The position numbers and the translations under genes were made by a program. From Parabacteroides bouchesdurhonensis (GTDB lineage Bacteria; Bacteroidota; Bacteroidia; Bacteroidales; Tannerellaceae), in contig NZ_LT896588.1 in assembly GCF_900186615.1 (NCBI RefSeq), positions 3,480,311-3,544,310 on the forward strand: a stretch of 64,000 nt of DNA, read 5' to 3'. Under the pieces are notes generated by a model that had not been told where the DNA came from, did no database searches, and saw only the letters and a program-made list of their open reading frames with translations. Position 1 is the first letter of the stretch, and each line of letters opens with the position of its first letter. This document shows positions 36,348 to 43,951 of the stretch, piece after piece.

Positions 36348-36560
36348 CCGGTAACGCTCTTACCGCTATAGCGGTAATGCTTTTACCGTGTACGCGGTAT
36401 GACCTTTACCGTTCTAACGGTACAACCTTTACCGTGTGCACGGTAAGAGCGTTACTGCGTACGCCGCAAAGGTCTTGCGCCCCACGCCGCAAGAGCGTTG
36501 AGGTGTACGGCGCAAAGGTATTGAGGTGCGGGGCGCAGGACCGTTACCTCGCCCGGCGCA
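36348..36560. repeat. Dyad-repeat array, TACCG-N6-CGGTA family, nine units at 23 bp
   Basis: Sixteen-base units start at exactly 23-bp steps: 36361, 36384, 36407, 36430, 36453, 36476, 36499, 36522 and 36545, with a half-unit before the first. The first four are perfect TACCG-N6-CGGTA dyads, and the later ones drift to TGCGC/TGAGG...GCGCA. Spacers are 7 bp (ATGCTTT, TGACCTT, AGAGCGT). Units 5-9 lie inside the 3' end of the upstream rhamnosidase gene. Confidence 0.9.
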
Positions 36561-38248
36561 TTTACAACGCTGTGTATCTGCCCGTTGGCATCTTTCTCGT
36601 GACGTATCTCAATTACCCCGTAGGGTGTGGGGAAAGTGCCCTCCACCCATTGCAGGTCGCCCAGATGGGGCGAGATGCTCACCACCCTGCAACCGGGTTC
36701 TACCACTTCCACTCCCAATACGTACCGGCTAAGCCAGGCCGTAGGGCCGGATGCCCAGCCGTGACACAGACTGTGGCGGTATCCACGGTAACAATAGTTG
36801 CCGTAATCGCGGTGGATGTCTTTCATTCCGGCGGGAACAAGGCTGTCTATACGTGCCGCGCCGGGTAGCCAGTCCATGTCGAAATCTTCCCAGAAGGTAG
36901 TGGCGCCCAGATCGAGCATGGCGCCCCAATAGGTGCGTACCATGTCTAAAGCGCCGGTGTAGTTGCCCGCCTCGGCCATTGCTTTCAGCATATAATACCC
37001 GTAGAAGGTGGAGAAGCCCTTAGCCCCTCCTGCGGAAAGATACTTCCGGTCCGCCTCTGCGGCAGGCAGCAGGCCCGACAGCGCCATCAAGGCGGCCGCC
37101 TGCTTCGTTCCGGCAGGGTTCAGGCGTTTGCCGGCCTGTACGGCCTTTGTCCGGGCGGCTTCACAACGGGCGGCCAGTTCATCGTCTCCCAGCCAGAGGC
37201 ACAACCGGACGCCTGCCCCGAAGGCTTGCACCATGAGCGATTGCAGTCCGGCATGGATAGCCTCGGCATTCTCGCTGCTGGGCCAGTCCAGGAAGCGGTT
37301 GCCGTCCAGCCGTTCCACCCCATCGCTGTCTATCTTGGTGAGAAGCAGCTCCAGCAGCCCCGTGATATACGATTGCTGCGCTTGCAGATACGCCCTGTTG
37401 CCCTGATACAGATACCAGTCGTGCTGGATAAGCAGCCACCATACGGAATACGAACTGATGCCGTTCATCCATTGCGGAAGAGGCGTTATGTCGCGTATCA
37501 AGTCGAGGCTTTTAGTAACAACGTCGTTGTTTCCAAAGGCGGCGCATACGGTCATTACCTCCGGATGCAAATCGCCCACCCATACCAGGCGGTCGCGCTT
37601 GATACCGTCCCAAAGATACTCCTGCATGTTCAGGTGAACGGTGTAAGCTCCGGTTTGCCAGATACGGTTCAAACGCTCGTCGTTGCAACGGAACGAGCCT
37701 TTATATTCCAGATCGCGGAAGGTGGAAACGGCACGTATTTCTTTCAGGTGCAGCTCTACATTGTCGTCCGGCAAGTCTATCCTCACAAAGCGGAAGCCGG
37801 AGTTGCCCGCCTCTGTCACGCCCAGCCAGGGAAGCTGCAAGGTGAAGTCGCGCATGGCATGGTCGTTGGTAGCGCCGTTCAGCCCGTCGATGTCGCACAT
37901 GGCCTCACTGGCCGACTCTCCCAAACGTACGCGGACGGTAATGGGTTTGCCGGCAGGTGACATGCCGGTGACGAACTGTAGGCCGCCTTGCAGCTCCCGT
38001 CCGAAATCCAACAAGATGGCGGGATGCCCGGCGGAGGCGCTCTTCATGATGCAGATGTCGCCGGAGGATACCAGTTCGGATTGTCCGTTGCCGGGACGAA
38101 GCAGGCGGTCTGCGCAGGATATTTGCTCGCCGCCTTGCTGCCAGAGAATCCTGACGGGAGGCAGATACTCACGCACACGGCTGTCGCGCTGCCCGGCAAA
38201 TACTCCGCATGAACAAAGCAATGCTATAAGGATAAGAAGGTGTTTCAT
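36452..38248 (-). CDS. GH78-like alpha-L-rhamnosidase (598 aa), array-derived C-terminus
   Basis: An exported protein (hydrophobic LLILIALLCSCGVFAGQ; LCSC could also be a lipobox). A beta-sandwich N-terminal region with DFGRELQGGLQFVTG leads to a six-hairpin barrel. In place of the usual DCPxRE motif it has WDGIKRDRLVWVGDLHPE (Asp214, Asp219, Asp226), seen in a divergent rhamnosidase branch, so activity on rhamnose is likely but less certain. The last ~36 residues (after VNAPGE) are encoded by dyad-repeat units and have no protein-level repeat because the 23-bp period shifts frame. Very GC-rich. It begins 20 bp after rhaD. Confidence 0.8.
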   Translation of the reverse strand: MKHLLILIALLCSCGVFAGQRDSRVREYLPPVRILWQQGGEQISCADRLLRPGNGQSELVSSGDICIMKSASAGHPAILLDFGRELQGGLQFVTGMSPAGKPITVRVRLGESASEAMCDIDGLNGATNDHAMRDFTLQLPWLGVTEAGNSGFRFVRIDLPDDNVELHLKEIRAVSTFRDLEYKGSFRCNDERLNRIWQTGAYTVHLNMQEYLWDGIKRDRLVWVGDLHPEVMTVCAAFGNNDVVTKSLDLIRDITPLPQWMNGISSYSVWWLLIQHDWYLYQGNRAYLQAQQSYITGLLELLLTKIDSDGVERLDGNRFLDWPSSENAEAIHAGLQSLMVQAFGAGVRLCLWLGDDELAARCEAARTKAVQAGKRLNPAGTKQAAALMALSGLLPAAEADRKYLSAGGAKGFSTFYGYYMLKAMAEAGNYTGALDMVRTYWGAMLDLGATTFWEDFDMDWLPGAARIDSLVPAGMKDIHRDYGNYCYRGYRHSLCHGWASGPTAWLSRYVLGVEVVEPGCRVVSISPHLGDLQWVEGTFPTPYGVIEIRHEKDANGQIHSVVNAPGEVTVLRPAPQYLCAVHLNALAAWGARPLRRTQ

Positions 38249-38268
38249 GCTATCAAAGGTTTTTAAGT

Positions 38269-39081
38269 CTAACCGTATATTTCCAAACCGAATGGTTCTA
38301 CCAGGCCGTCCAGTTGCTCGTCCGTCATGCCTTCGGGCTCGAACCCTGCCATGCGGGCGCTAAAATAGATCTGGGCGGATTTGCTGAGCGTATCAATGGC
38401 GTCGAAGCATTCTATCACGTCTTCGCCAACTGCCAGGATACCGTGCTTCTCCCAGAACACTACATCGTGGTGTGCCAGCTGTTCGATAGTAGCATGTGCC
38501 AACGCCAGCGTGCCGGGTATCTCGTAGGGCACTATCCCCACTCCTTTGGGCACAATGATACGGCATTCCGGAATCATGCTCCAAAGCGTACGCGTAAGCA
38601 CCTCCGAGTTGAGGAAAGGCTTGCAGTGCGTCATGCCTATCAGGTCGGTGGGATGCGTGTGAAGCACCACGCGATTGTCGCGTCCCGACCGTCTTACAAA
38701 GTTGTGCATCAGCAGATGCGATGGCAGTTCGGAAGTGGGCGCAATGGCTTGCTCTGCAATGATGTCGTACGACTTCCCGTCATCGGCAATGCGTATCAGA
38801 GAGCCGTTGGCAAAAGGGTCTTTGGCTACGTATCGCATTCGTTTGCCTGTTCCGGTAACGTAAAACACGTGTCCGCACAGCTCCGTTACCTCTTCTGCCA
38901 AAGGGACGGAAGGACAAAGGGAAGGCAGTATCTTTTCATCGTCGGTAAGGAAAGAAGATACGTTTACGGATATGTTTCCGCCGTTACGTTCCGCCCAGCC
39001 TTTGGTCCACAGGTAGCCGGCCACTTCGGCGATACGGTCTATTTCCGCCATCAGGCGGGTATTGTTTCTTATTGTTATCAT
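38269..39081 (-). CDS. rhaD: L-rhamnulose-1-phosphate aldolase
   Basis: A 270-residue class II aldolase, near the length of E. coli RhaD. The catalytic Glu118 in TSELPSH and the zinc ligands His141, His143 (HTHPTD) and His213 match the E. coli positions Glu117, His141, His143 and His212. It splits rhamnulose-1-phosphate into dihydroxyacetone phosphate and L-lactaldehyde in the cytoplasm. It lies 7 bp after rhaT. No lactaldehyde reductase (rhaO/fucO) or dehydrogenase gene follows, so lactaldehyde must be handled by an enzyme encoded elsewhere. Confidence 0.96.
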   Translation of the reverse strand: MITIRNNTRLMAEIDRIAEVAGYLWTKGWAERNGGNISVNVSSFLTDDEKILPSLCPSVPLAEEVTELCGHVFYVTGTGKRMRYVAKDPFANGSLIRIADDGKSYDIIAEQAIAPTSELPSHLLMHNFVRRSGRDNRVVLHTHPTDLIGMTHCKPFLNSEVLTRTLWSMIPECRIIVPKGVGIVPYEIPGTLALAHATIEQLAHHDVVFWEKHGILAVGEDVIECFDAIDTLSKSAQIYFSARMAGFEPEGMTDEQLDGLVEPFGLEIYG

Positions 39082-39088
39082 GTCTGTT

Positions 39089-40120
39089 TCATTTAATTAA
39101 GTTCGGATATAAAAGAGAAAAGATAAGTATGCACATGCCGGTTATCAGTATAACAACAGTACGCTTTCCCGCTCCTTTCCATTCTTTCAGCAGAATTCCC
39201 CAAAGGTTGCTGAACACTACATTCAGAGACATCAGGATGCTCCACGAAAAAGCCAGCATTACCGGAGAGCCGGCAAAGTAGCTCTTCCCCATGCCCAGGC
39301 CGAAAAACTGCGAATACCACAACACACCGGCCAATGCACAAAATAACAGATTATTGAGAAATGTACCTCGCGATACGGATAAATAATCATGTCCTGTCCC
39401 ATTCTTTATGTTCTGATAGATACAATAGACGGCATTAGTACAGAATCCGCCTATGGTAACGAGCAAGACTACCGGATTAAGAGCAAACAACTCGTTAGCC
39501 CCGGCCGATTTGGTCCGTAGCAATACCCCGTTGCCGGCCTCCAATCCCAAATTAAAGCATGCACTCATGATACCTGCAAGGAGAGCTACAAGGAGGCCTT
39601 TGGTGAGTGCAAAGTCTTTCACGGCCGCTTTTTTCTCCTCCTCCGTCATGTTCCAAGCTTTCAGGCTGCCCGCATATCCTATCACCGCGATACCGGCAAG
39701 AGTAATGCAAACACCTGTCAACAGAACCAATCCTGTTCCATGCAGCAAATCCGTGCCACCGAACAATGCCGGAAACAAGGTTCCGAAACCGGCACATGTA
39801 CCCAACGCGATACTTTGACCAAGGGCGACTCCCAGATAACGCATGCTTAACCCGAAGGTTAATCCGCCAATGCCCCAAAGCATTCCATAGATTACAGCGG
39901 TAACGCTTCCCTGTGTATTCCACAATTCCAAAAGGCTGCAACCGTCCGGAATAGCCAACAAAGCGCCCAGGTAAGGGAAAAGCAGCCAGGCAAAGATTCC
40001 CTGTACCAGCCAGAAACTCTCCCAACTCCACTCCCTAACCTTGTTGATAGGCACATAGGAACTGCTTTGCCCCAAGCTGCCTATTGCTATAATCAATAAT
40101 CCGATGCCGATATCCATCAT
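39089..40120 (-). CDS. rhaT: L-rhamnose/H+ symporter
   Basis: A 343-residue inner-membrane permease with about ten hydrophobic segments, essentially the same length as E. coli RhaT. Typical features are the N-terminal GIGLLIIAIGSLGQSSSYVP, WGIGGLTFGLSMRYLGVALGQS and the final helices ending LLYPNLIK. It takes up L-rhamnose with protons. Its start overlaps the rhaA stop by 4 bp (ATGA), which suggests translational coupling. It is the only importer in the operon, as there is no SusCD pair in this locus. Confidence 0.95.
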   Translation of the reverse strand: MMDIGIGLLIIAIGSLGQSSSYVPINKVREWSWESFWLVQGIFAWLLFPYLGALLAIPDGCSLLELWNTQGSVTAVIYGMLWGIGGLTFGLSMRYLGVALGQSIALGTCAGFGTLFPALFGGTDLLHGTGLVLLTGVCITLAGIAVIGYAGSLKAWNMTEEEKKAAVKDFALTKGLLVALLAGIMSACFNLGLEAGNGVLLRTKSAGANELFALNPVVLLVTIGGFCTNAVYCIYQNIKNGTGHDYLSVSRGTFLNNLLFCALAGVLWYSQFFGLGMGKSYFAGSPVMLAFSWSILMSLNVVFSNLWGILLKEWKGAGKRTVVILITGMCILIFSLLYPNLIK

Positions 40121-41376
40121 ACCCGTTTCGATGTTACTGCCTGTTCGTATCTTTCTATCTCCCGGATGTAAGCCTCTCCTACCGGAACGTCATTCTGCAA
40201 ACAGAACATATCCCAGACAGCGCTCCAAGGCAGGCTCTTTAATTCTTCCTGTAAGGCAAGCCGTTCAAAATACTTACCTTCGTCTTCATATTGGCGCAAT
40301 AAGCCAACCGGTTCTAATAAGGCTTGCATGAATGCCTTCTGGGTAGCCCGGCTTCCTATTACATAAGCGCCGATGCGGTTGATAGTTGCGTCGAAGTAAT
40401 CCAAACCGATGTGCACCCTGTCGAGGGCATCGCAGCGGATTATCTCGCGGGCAAGGTCAAGAAGGTCGTCGCTTAGTATGACAACATGGTCGCTATCCCA
40501 ACGTACCGGACGGCTGACGTGTAACATTATCTCCAGAGTGAAAAGGAGCAGTGAAGAAACTTTGTCGGCAATACTTTCCGTCAGGTGGAAATGTCCGGTA
40601 TCCAAAGTAACGATCTTATTCTTCTTCGCGCCGTAGCCCAGATAGAAGTCGTATGATCCTACCGTATAACTTTCCAGTCCGATGCCAAACAGTTTTGCTT
40701 CAATACAATCTTTCATGTTCTTATATTCGGTAGCGAATATCTCGTCCAGCGACTGTTCAAGGATGCGGCGGTATTTGATACGGCTGGCGGGCACTTCTTT
40801 GCTCCCGTCATGTATCCATAGATTCATCATGCAAGGATCACCTTGGAACTTACCCATTTCTTCGCTGATCCGGCGGCAACGTTTCGTGTGCTCTATCCAG
40901 AAGTTACGGATTCTGTCGTCCGGATTTGCCAACGTCAGATCTCCGCTCTTAGGATGGGAGAAAGAAGTACTGTTGAAGTCTAGTTTAAAGTCGTTCTCCT
41001 TTGCCCATTGCATCCAACTTTCAAAATGCTGTGGCTCTACTTCGTCGCGATCTACTTTCTTCCCTTGGAAGTCACCGTAAATCTCATGCAAATTCAAACG
41101 ATGCTTGCCGGGGATAAACGATTTTGCCTTCAAAACGTCATCGCGTAACTCATCAATAGAGCGGGCTCGTCCCGGATAATTGCCGGTCACCTGGATACCA
41201 CCGGTTAATGAACCGCCCTGGTTCTCGAATCCGGACACATCATCCGCCTGCCAGCAATGCAAGGAAAGAGAAATCTGTTTCATCTCTTCCAATGCCTTAT
41301 TTACATCTACTCCAACAGCAACATATCGCTCGGCTGCCACTTCAAATGCTTTATAAACCAAACTGTCTTTTATCAT
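40117..41376 (-). CDS. rhaA: L-rhamnose isomerase
   Basis: A 419-residue enzyme, the standard length of RhaA. Conserved segments include QISLSLHCWQADDVSGFE, GKHRLNLHEIYGD, the metal-site region KLDFNSTSFSHPKSGDLTLA and LDTGHFHLTESIADKV (the histidines and acidic residues bind two metals). It converts L-rhamnose to L-rhamnulose in the cytoplasm. The open frame extends 29 codons further upstream, but MIKDSLVYKAFE is the true family start and fits 41376. It begins 26 bp after the rhaB stop and overlaps rhaT by 4 bp. Confidence 0.95.
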   Translation of the reverse strand: MIKDSLVYKAFEVAAERYVAVGVDVNKALEEMKQISLSLHCWQADDVSGFENQGGSLTGGIQVTGNYPGRARSIDELRDDVLKAKSFIPGKHRLNLHEIYGDFQGKKVDRDEVEPQHFESWMQWAKENDFKLDFNSTSFSHPKSGDLTLANPDDRIRNFWIEHTKRCRRISEEMGKFQGDPCMMNLWIHDGSKEVPASRIKYRRILEQSLDEIFATEYKNMKDCIEAKLFGIGLESYTVGSYDFYLGYGAKKNKIVTLDTGHFHLTESIADKVSSLLLFTLEIMLHVSRPVRWDSDHVVILSDDLLDLAREIIRCDALDRVHIGLDYFDATINRIGAYVIGSRATQKAFMQALLEPVGLLRQYEDEGKYFERLALQEELKSLPWSAVWDMFCLQNDVPVGEAYIREIERYEQAVTSKRV

Positions 41377-41402
41377 GGTATTATTCTTTAATATTTGCAA
41401 TA

Positions 41403-42821
41403 TCATTGAGGTTGAAATGTTTCTAACGGGAACGAGGCAGCTATCAGACGGCGTATATCCCAACGGTCTGTCAACAATCCGGCCGATTTAGCCTGTATCA
41501 GGCAATTTCCGATAGCCGTAGCCTCCGAAGGGCCGGCAATAACCGGAATGTTCGTGGCATTCGCTGTCAGCCGGTTTAACAGTTTATTTTGTGAACCGCC
41601 GCCAATAACATGTAATTGCATTATCTCAAAGGGTGACATGGAAGATAACATACCTAATACTTCCTTATAACGGTTAGCCAGACTGTAAAATATGCAGTGA
41701 ACATATTCCGCCTCCGATGCAGGCGCTTGTTGCCCGGTTTCTTCACAATAGGCGGCAATCTCTTTCAGCATGCTCTCCGGATTGGCAAAACGGGGATCGT
41801 CCGGATTAATCAATGAACTAAAGTTTGACTGTTCCGCCATACGTTCCATATCCTGATAGGAGTAATTCAAACCGGTACGCATCCATTCATCCCGGCATCG
41901 TTCCAATATCCACATACCTGTAATATTTTTAAGGAAGCGGATTGTGCCCTCTATTCCTCCCTCGTTCGTAAAGTTATTAGTATAAGACTCTTTATTAATA
42001 ATGGGGGTATCCACCTCTATACCCATCAAACTCCAGGTACCGCTATTCAGATAAGCGAAATGCGGCGTTGACGCAGGTACAGCTGCTACTGCCGAAGCTG
42101 TGTCATGACCGGCTACCGCTATCACCGGAATCTCTCCTGTTCCGGTTCTCCGGGAGATAGAAGGGCTAAGCCGCCCGATTAACGTACCGGGCATTATAAC
42201 CGGACTCATTAATGAAGAAGAAACTCCGACCGACTTCAATAAATCGGAGTCAAAGTTATAAGTTTGCGGATTCAACAACTGGGAAGTAGATGCGATAGTA
42301 TACTCGCAAACCATACGTCCGGTAAGCATATATGCCAGTAAATCGGGGATAAACAAAATCTTTGCGGCATTCTTTTGCGGCACAAACGTATCTGCTCCGG
42401 AACGGAAAAGTTGATATAGAGTATTAAACGGCATTACTTGTATGCCGGTCCGTTTATAAACTTCTTCACGAGACATCTGTTTAAAGAAATCTTCCGGAGC
42501 GCCTTCCGTATAAGGATCGCGGTACGAACGCGGTAATCCCAGCAAAGATCCATCCGGAGCAATATAACCGAAATCGACGCCCCAAGTGTCAATTCCTATG
42601 GAATGAAGAGTTATTCTCTGCCGGCTACATATCGCCAGGCTTTCTAACAGAGAAGTATAAAGCGCGTATATATTCCAATAATACCGTCCGTGTAATTCCA
42701 CCATCGAATTCGGGAAACGATTTATTTCCTTTACTTCAAATTTATCATTACTTAAAGTACCTACTATGGCACGACCACTTGTGGCTCCAATATCAAAGGC
42801 CAGAAAATTGTATTCTGTCAT
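41403..42821 (-). CDS. rhaB: L-rhamnulokinase
   Basis: A 472-residue FGGY-family carbohydrate kinase. The ATP-binding FDIGATSGRAIVG is at residues 9-21, DTWGVDFGYI contains the substrate-binding region, VAGHDTASAVAAVPA is the catalytic segment with the general base Asp, and HVIGGGSQNKLLNRLTA is the adenosine motif. It phosphorylates L-rhamnulose at C1. It is the first gene of the operon rhaB-rhaA-rhaT-rhaD followed by three rhamnosidases, divergent from the AraC-type gene at 42978, with a -7 box at 42851-42858. Confidence 0.95.
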   Translation of the reverse strand: MTEYNFLAFDIGATSGRAIVGTLSNDKFEVKEINRFPNSMVELHGRYYWNIYALYTSLLESLAICSRQRITLHSIGIDTWGVDFGYIAPDGSLLGLPRSYRDPYTEGAPEDFFKQMSREEVYKRTGIQVMPFNTLYQLFRSGADTFVPQKNAAKILFIPDLLAYMLTGRMVCEYTIASTSQLLNPQTYNFDSDLLKSVGVSSSLMSPVIMPGTLIGRLSPSISRRTGTGEIPVIAVAGHDTASAVAAVPASTPHFAYLNSGTWSLMGIEVDTPIINKESYTNNFTNEGGIEGTIRFLKNITGMWILERCRDEWMRTGLNYSYQDMERMAEQSNFSSLINPDDPRFANPESMLKEIAAYCEETGQQAPASEAEYVHCIFYSLANRYKEVLGMLSSMSPFEIMQLHVIGGGSQNKLLNRLTANATNIPVIAGPSEATAIGNCLIQAKSAGLLTDRWDIRRLIAASFPLETFQPQ

Positions 42822-42850
42822 GGTTTAACAAAGCTTATTTTATATGATAA

Positions 42851-42858
42851 CAAAAATA
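42851..42858 (-). promoter_or_regulatory. -7 box of the rhamnose operon
   Basis: TATTTTTG on the minus strand, 30 bp before the rhaB start. No -33 TTTG is found, as expected for an activator-dependent promoter. Confidence 0.45.
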
Positions 42859-42881
42859 AAAGATCAATGCTTCCTTCTATT

Positions 42882-42920
42882 TATGAAAATGATATTAAAC
42901 CTTTCAAATATGACATTTCC
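42882..42920. promoter_or_regulatory. Possible AraC-type operator
   Basis: AAATGATATT and AAATATGACATT form an imperfect direct repeat about 21 bp apart, just upstream of the rhaB -7 box and before the regulator promoter. The spacing suits a dimeric AraC-type activator. This is a visual match only. Confidence 0.25.
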
Positions 42921-42944
42921 TATGGATAGTTATGCAATTTTATG

Positions 42945-42952
42945 TATGTTTG
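42945..42952 (+). promoter_or_regulatory. -7 box of the AraC-type regulator
   Basis: TATGTTTG on the plus strand, 25 bp before the regulator ATG. Confidence 0.45.
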
Positions 42953-42977
42953 TTTTTAAAACCATACACAATCTAAT

Positions 42978-43865
42978 ATGCACGAACAGAAAAGCGACCA
43001 ACTATATTATCTGACTGTTACTCCTACAGATGAAGATTGGGGAATTGTAGTAACAACCGCCGGCTGTCAATTTATACCTCCTCAGGCACATTATCCTTTA
43101 TCCGGTCACCCTGAGAACTACAACTTCAAGCCTCAGAACGGACGTATTCTTAACGAATATCAGTTAGTATATATCGCCAAAGGCAAAGGCTATTTCTCCT
43201 CCCAATCATGTAAATTACAAAAGGTCAACAGCGGAACGATGTTCCTCCTTTTTCCCGGCGAATGGCACAGTTATTACCCCGACAAGGAATCAGGGTGGGA
43301 TGAATACTGGGTTGGATTTCGTGGCATACATATTGACAGACGTGTAGAAAAGAAATTCTTCTCAAAAGAAGAGCCCATCCTTCATATAGGATTGAGTGCG
43401 ACTATAATTGAATTATACGAAGACATTCTAAAGTATGCTTCACAGGAGAAATTCGGTTACCAACAAATAATATCCAGCATCGTTTTACATATCTTGGGAA
43501 CTGTATATTATAAAAACAGAAACAATTCATTTACCAATACATATATCGTAGACAAAATAAACCAGGCCAGACTTCTGATGAAAGAACATCTGGACAATCC
43601 TCTCTCCCCTAAAGAAATCGCATCTTTAATCGGATTTAGCTATTCATGGTTCCGTCGTTCTTTTAAAGAATATACAGGTGTTTCTCCCGCCCAATACCAA
43701 CTACAGCAAAAACTGTCAAAAGCAAAAGAGTTACTAACAACTTCATCCATGAACATTTCAGAAATTGCCTACTTTTTAAAGTTTGATAATGTAGGGCAAT
43801 TCTCTACGTTCTTTAAGAAGAAAGAAGGCTTAACTCCCTCCGAATTCAGGGGAAGAGCCCACTAA
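42978..43865 (+). CDS. AraC-family regulator of the rhamnose operon (RhaR/RhaS-like)
   Basis: A 295-residue regulator. The N-terminal ~165 residues form a cupin-like sensor (YIAKGKGYFSSQSCKL, MFLLFPGEWHSYYPD). The C-terminal ~100 residues carry two helix-turn-helix motifs: LSPKEIASLIGFSYSWFRRSFKEYTG, then ISEIAYFLKFDNVGQFSTFFKKKEGLTP. It is divergent from rhaB with a 156-bp shared gap, so it very likely senses L-rhamnose and activates the operon, like the RhaR activator described in Bacteroides thetaiotaomicron. The ligand is inferred from context. Confidence 0.9.
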   Translation: MHEQKSDQLYYLTVTPTDEDWGIVVTTAGCQFIPPQAHYPLSGHPENYNFKPQNGRILNEYQLVYIAKGKGYFSSQSCKLQKVNSGTMFLLFPGEWHSYYPDKESGWDEYWVGFRGIHIDRRVEKKFFSKEEPILHIGLSATIIELYEDILKYASQEKFGYQQIISSIVLHILGTVYYKNRNNSFTNTYIVDKINQARLLMKEHLDNPLSPKEIASLIGFSYSWFRRSFKEYTGVSPAQYQLQQKLSKAKELLTTSSMNISEIAYFLKFDNVGQFSTFFKKKEGLTPSEFRGRAH

Positions 43866-43911
43866 TAAGTATTATTTAATAAACAACAAGAATATATTTA
43901 AAATTAACTCT

Positions 43912-43919
43912 TACATTTG
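43912..43919 (+). promoter_or_regulatory. -7 box of the histidine kinase gene
   Basis: TACATTTG on the plus strand, 32 bp before the kinase ATG, so the kinase need not be co-transcribed with the regulator. Confidence 0.45.
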
Positions 43920-43951
43920 TACTACAAAATTCAAAAGAACTTAAATAGAGC

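Noticed and set aside
37226-39096. Several long plus-strand open frames (244, 226 and 260 codons)
   Set aside because: All lie opposite well-supported genes (the third rhamnosidase and rhaD) in the GC-rich stretch and have no domain features.
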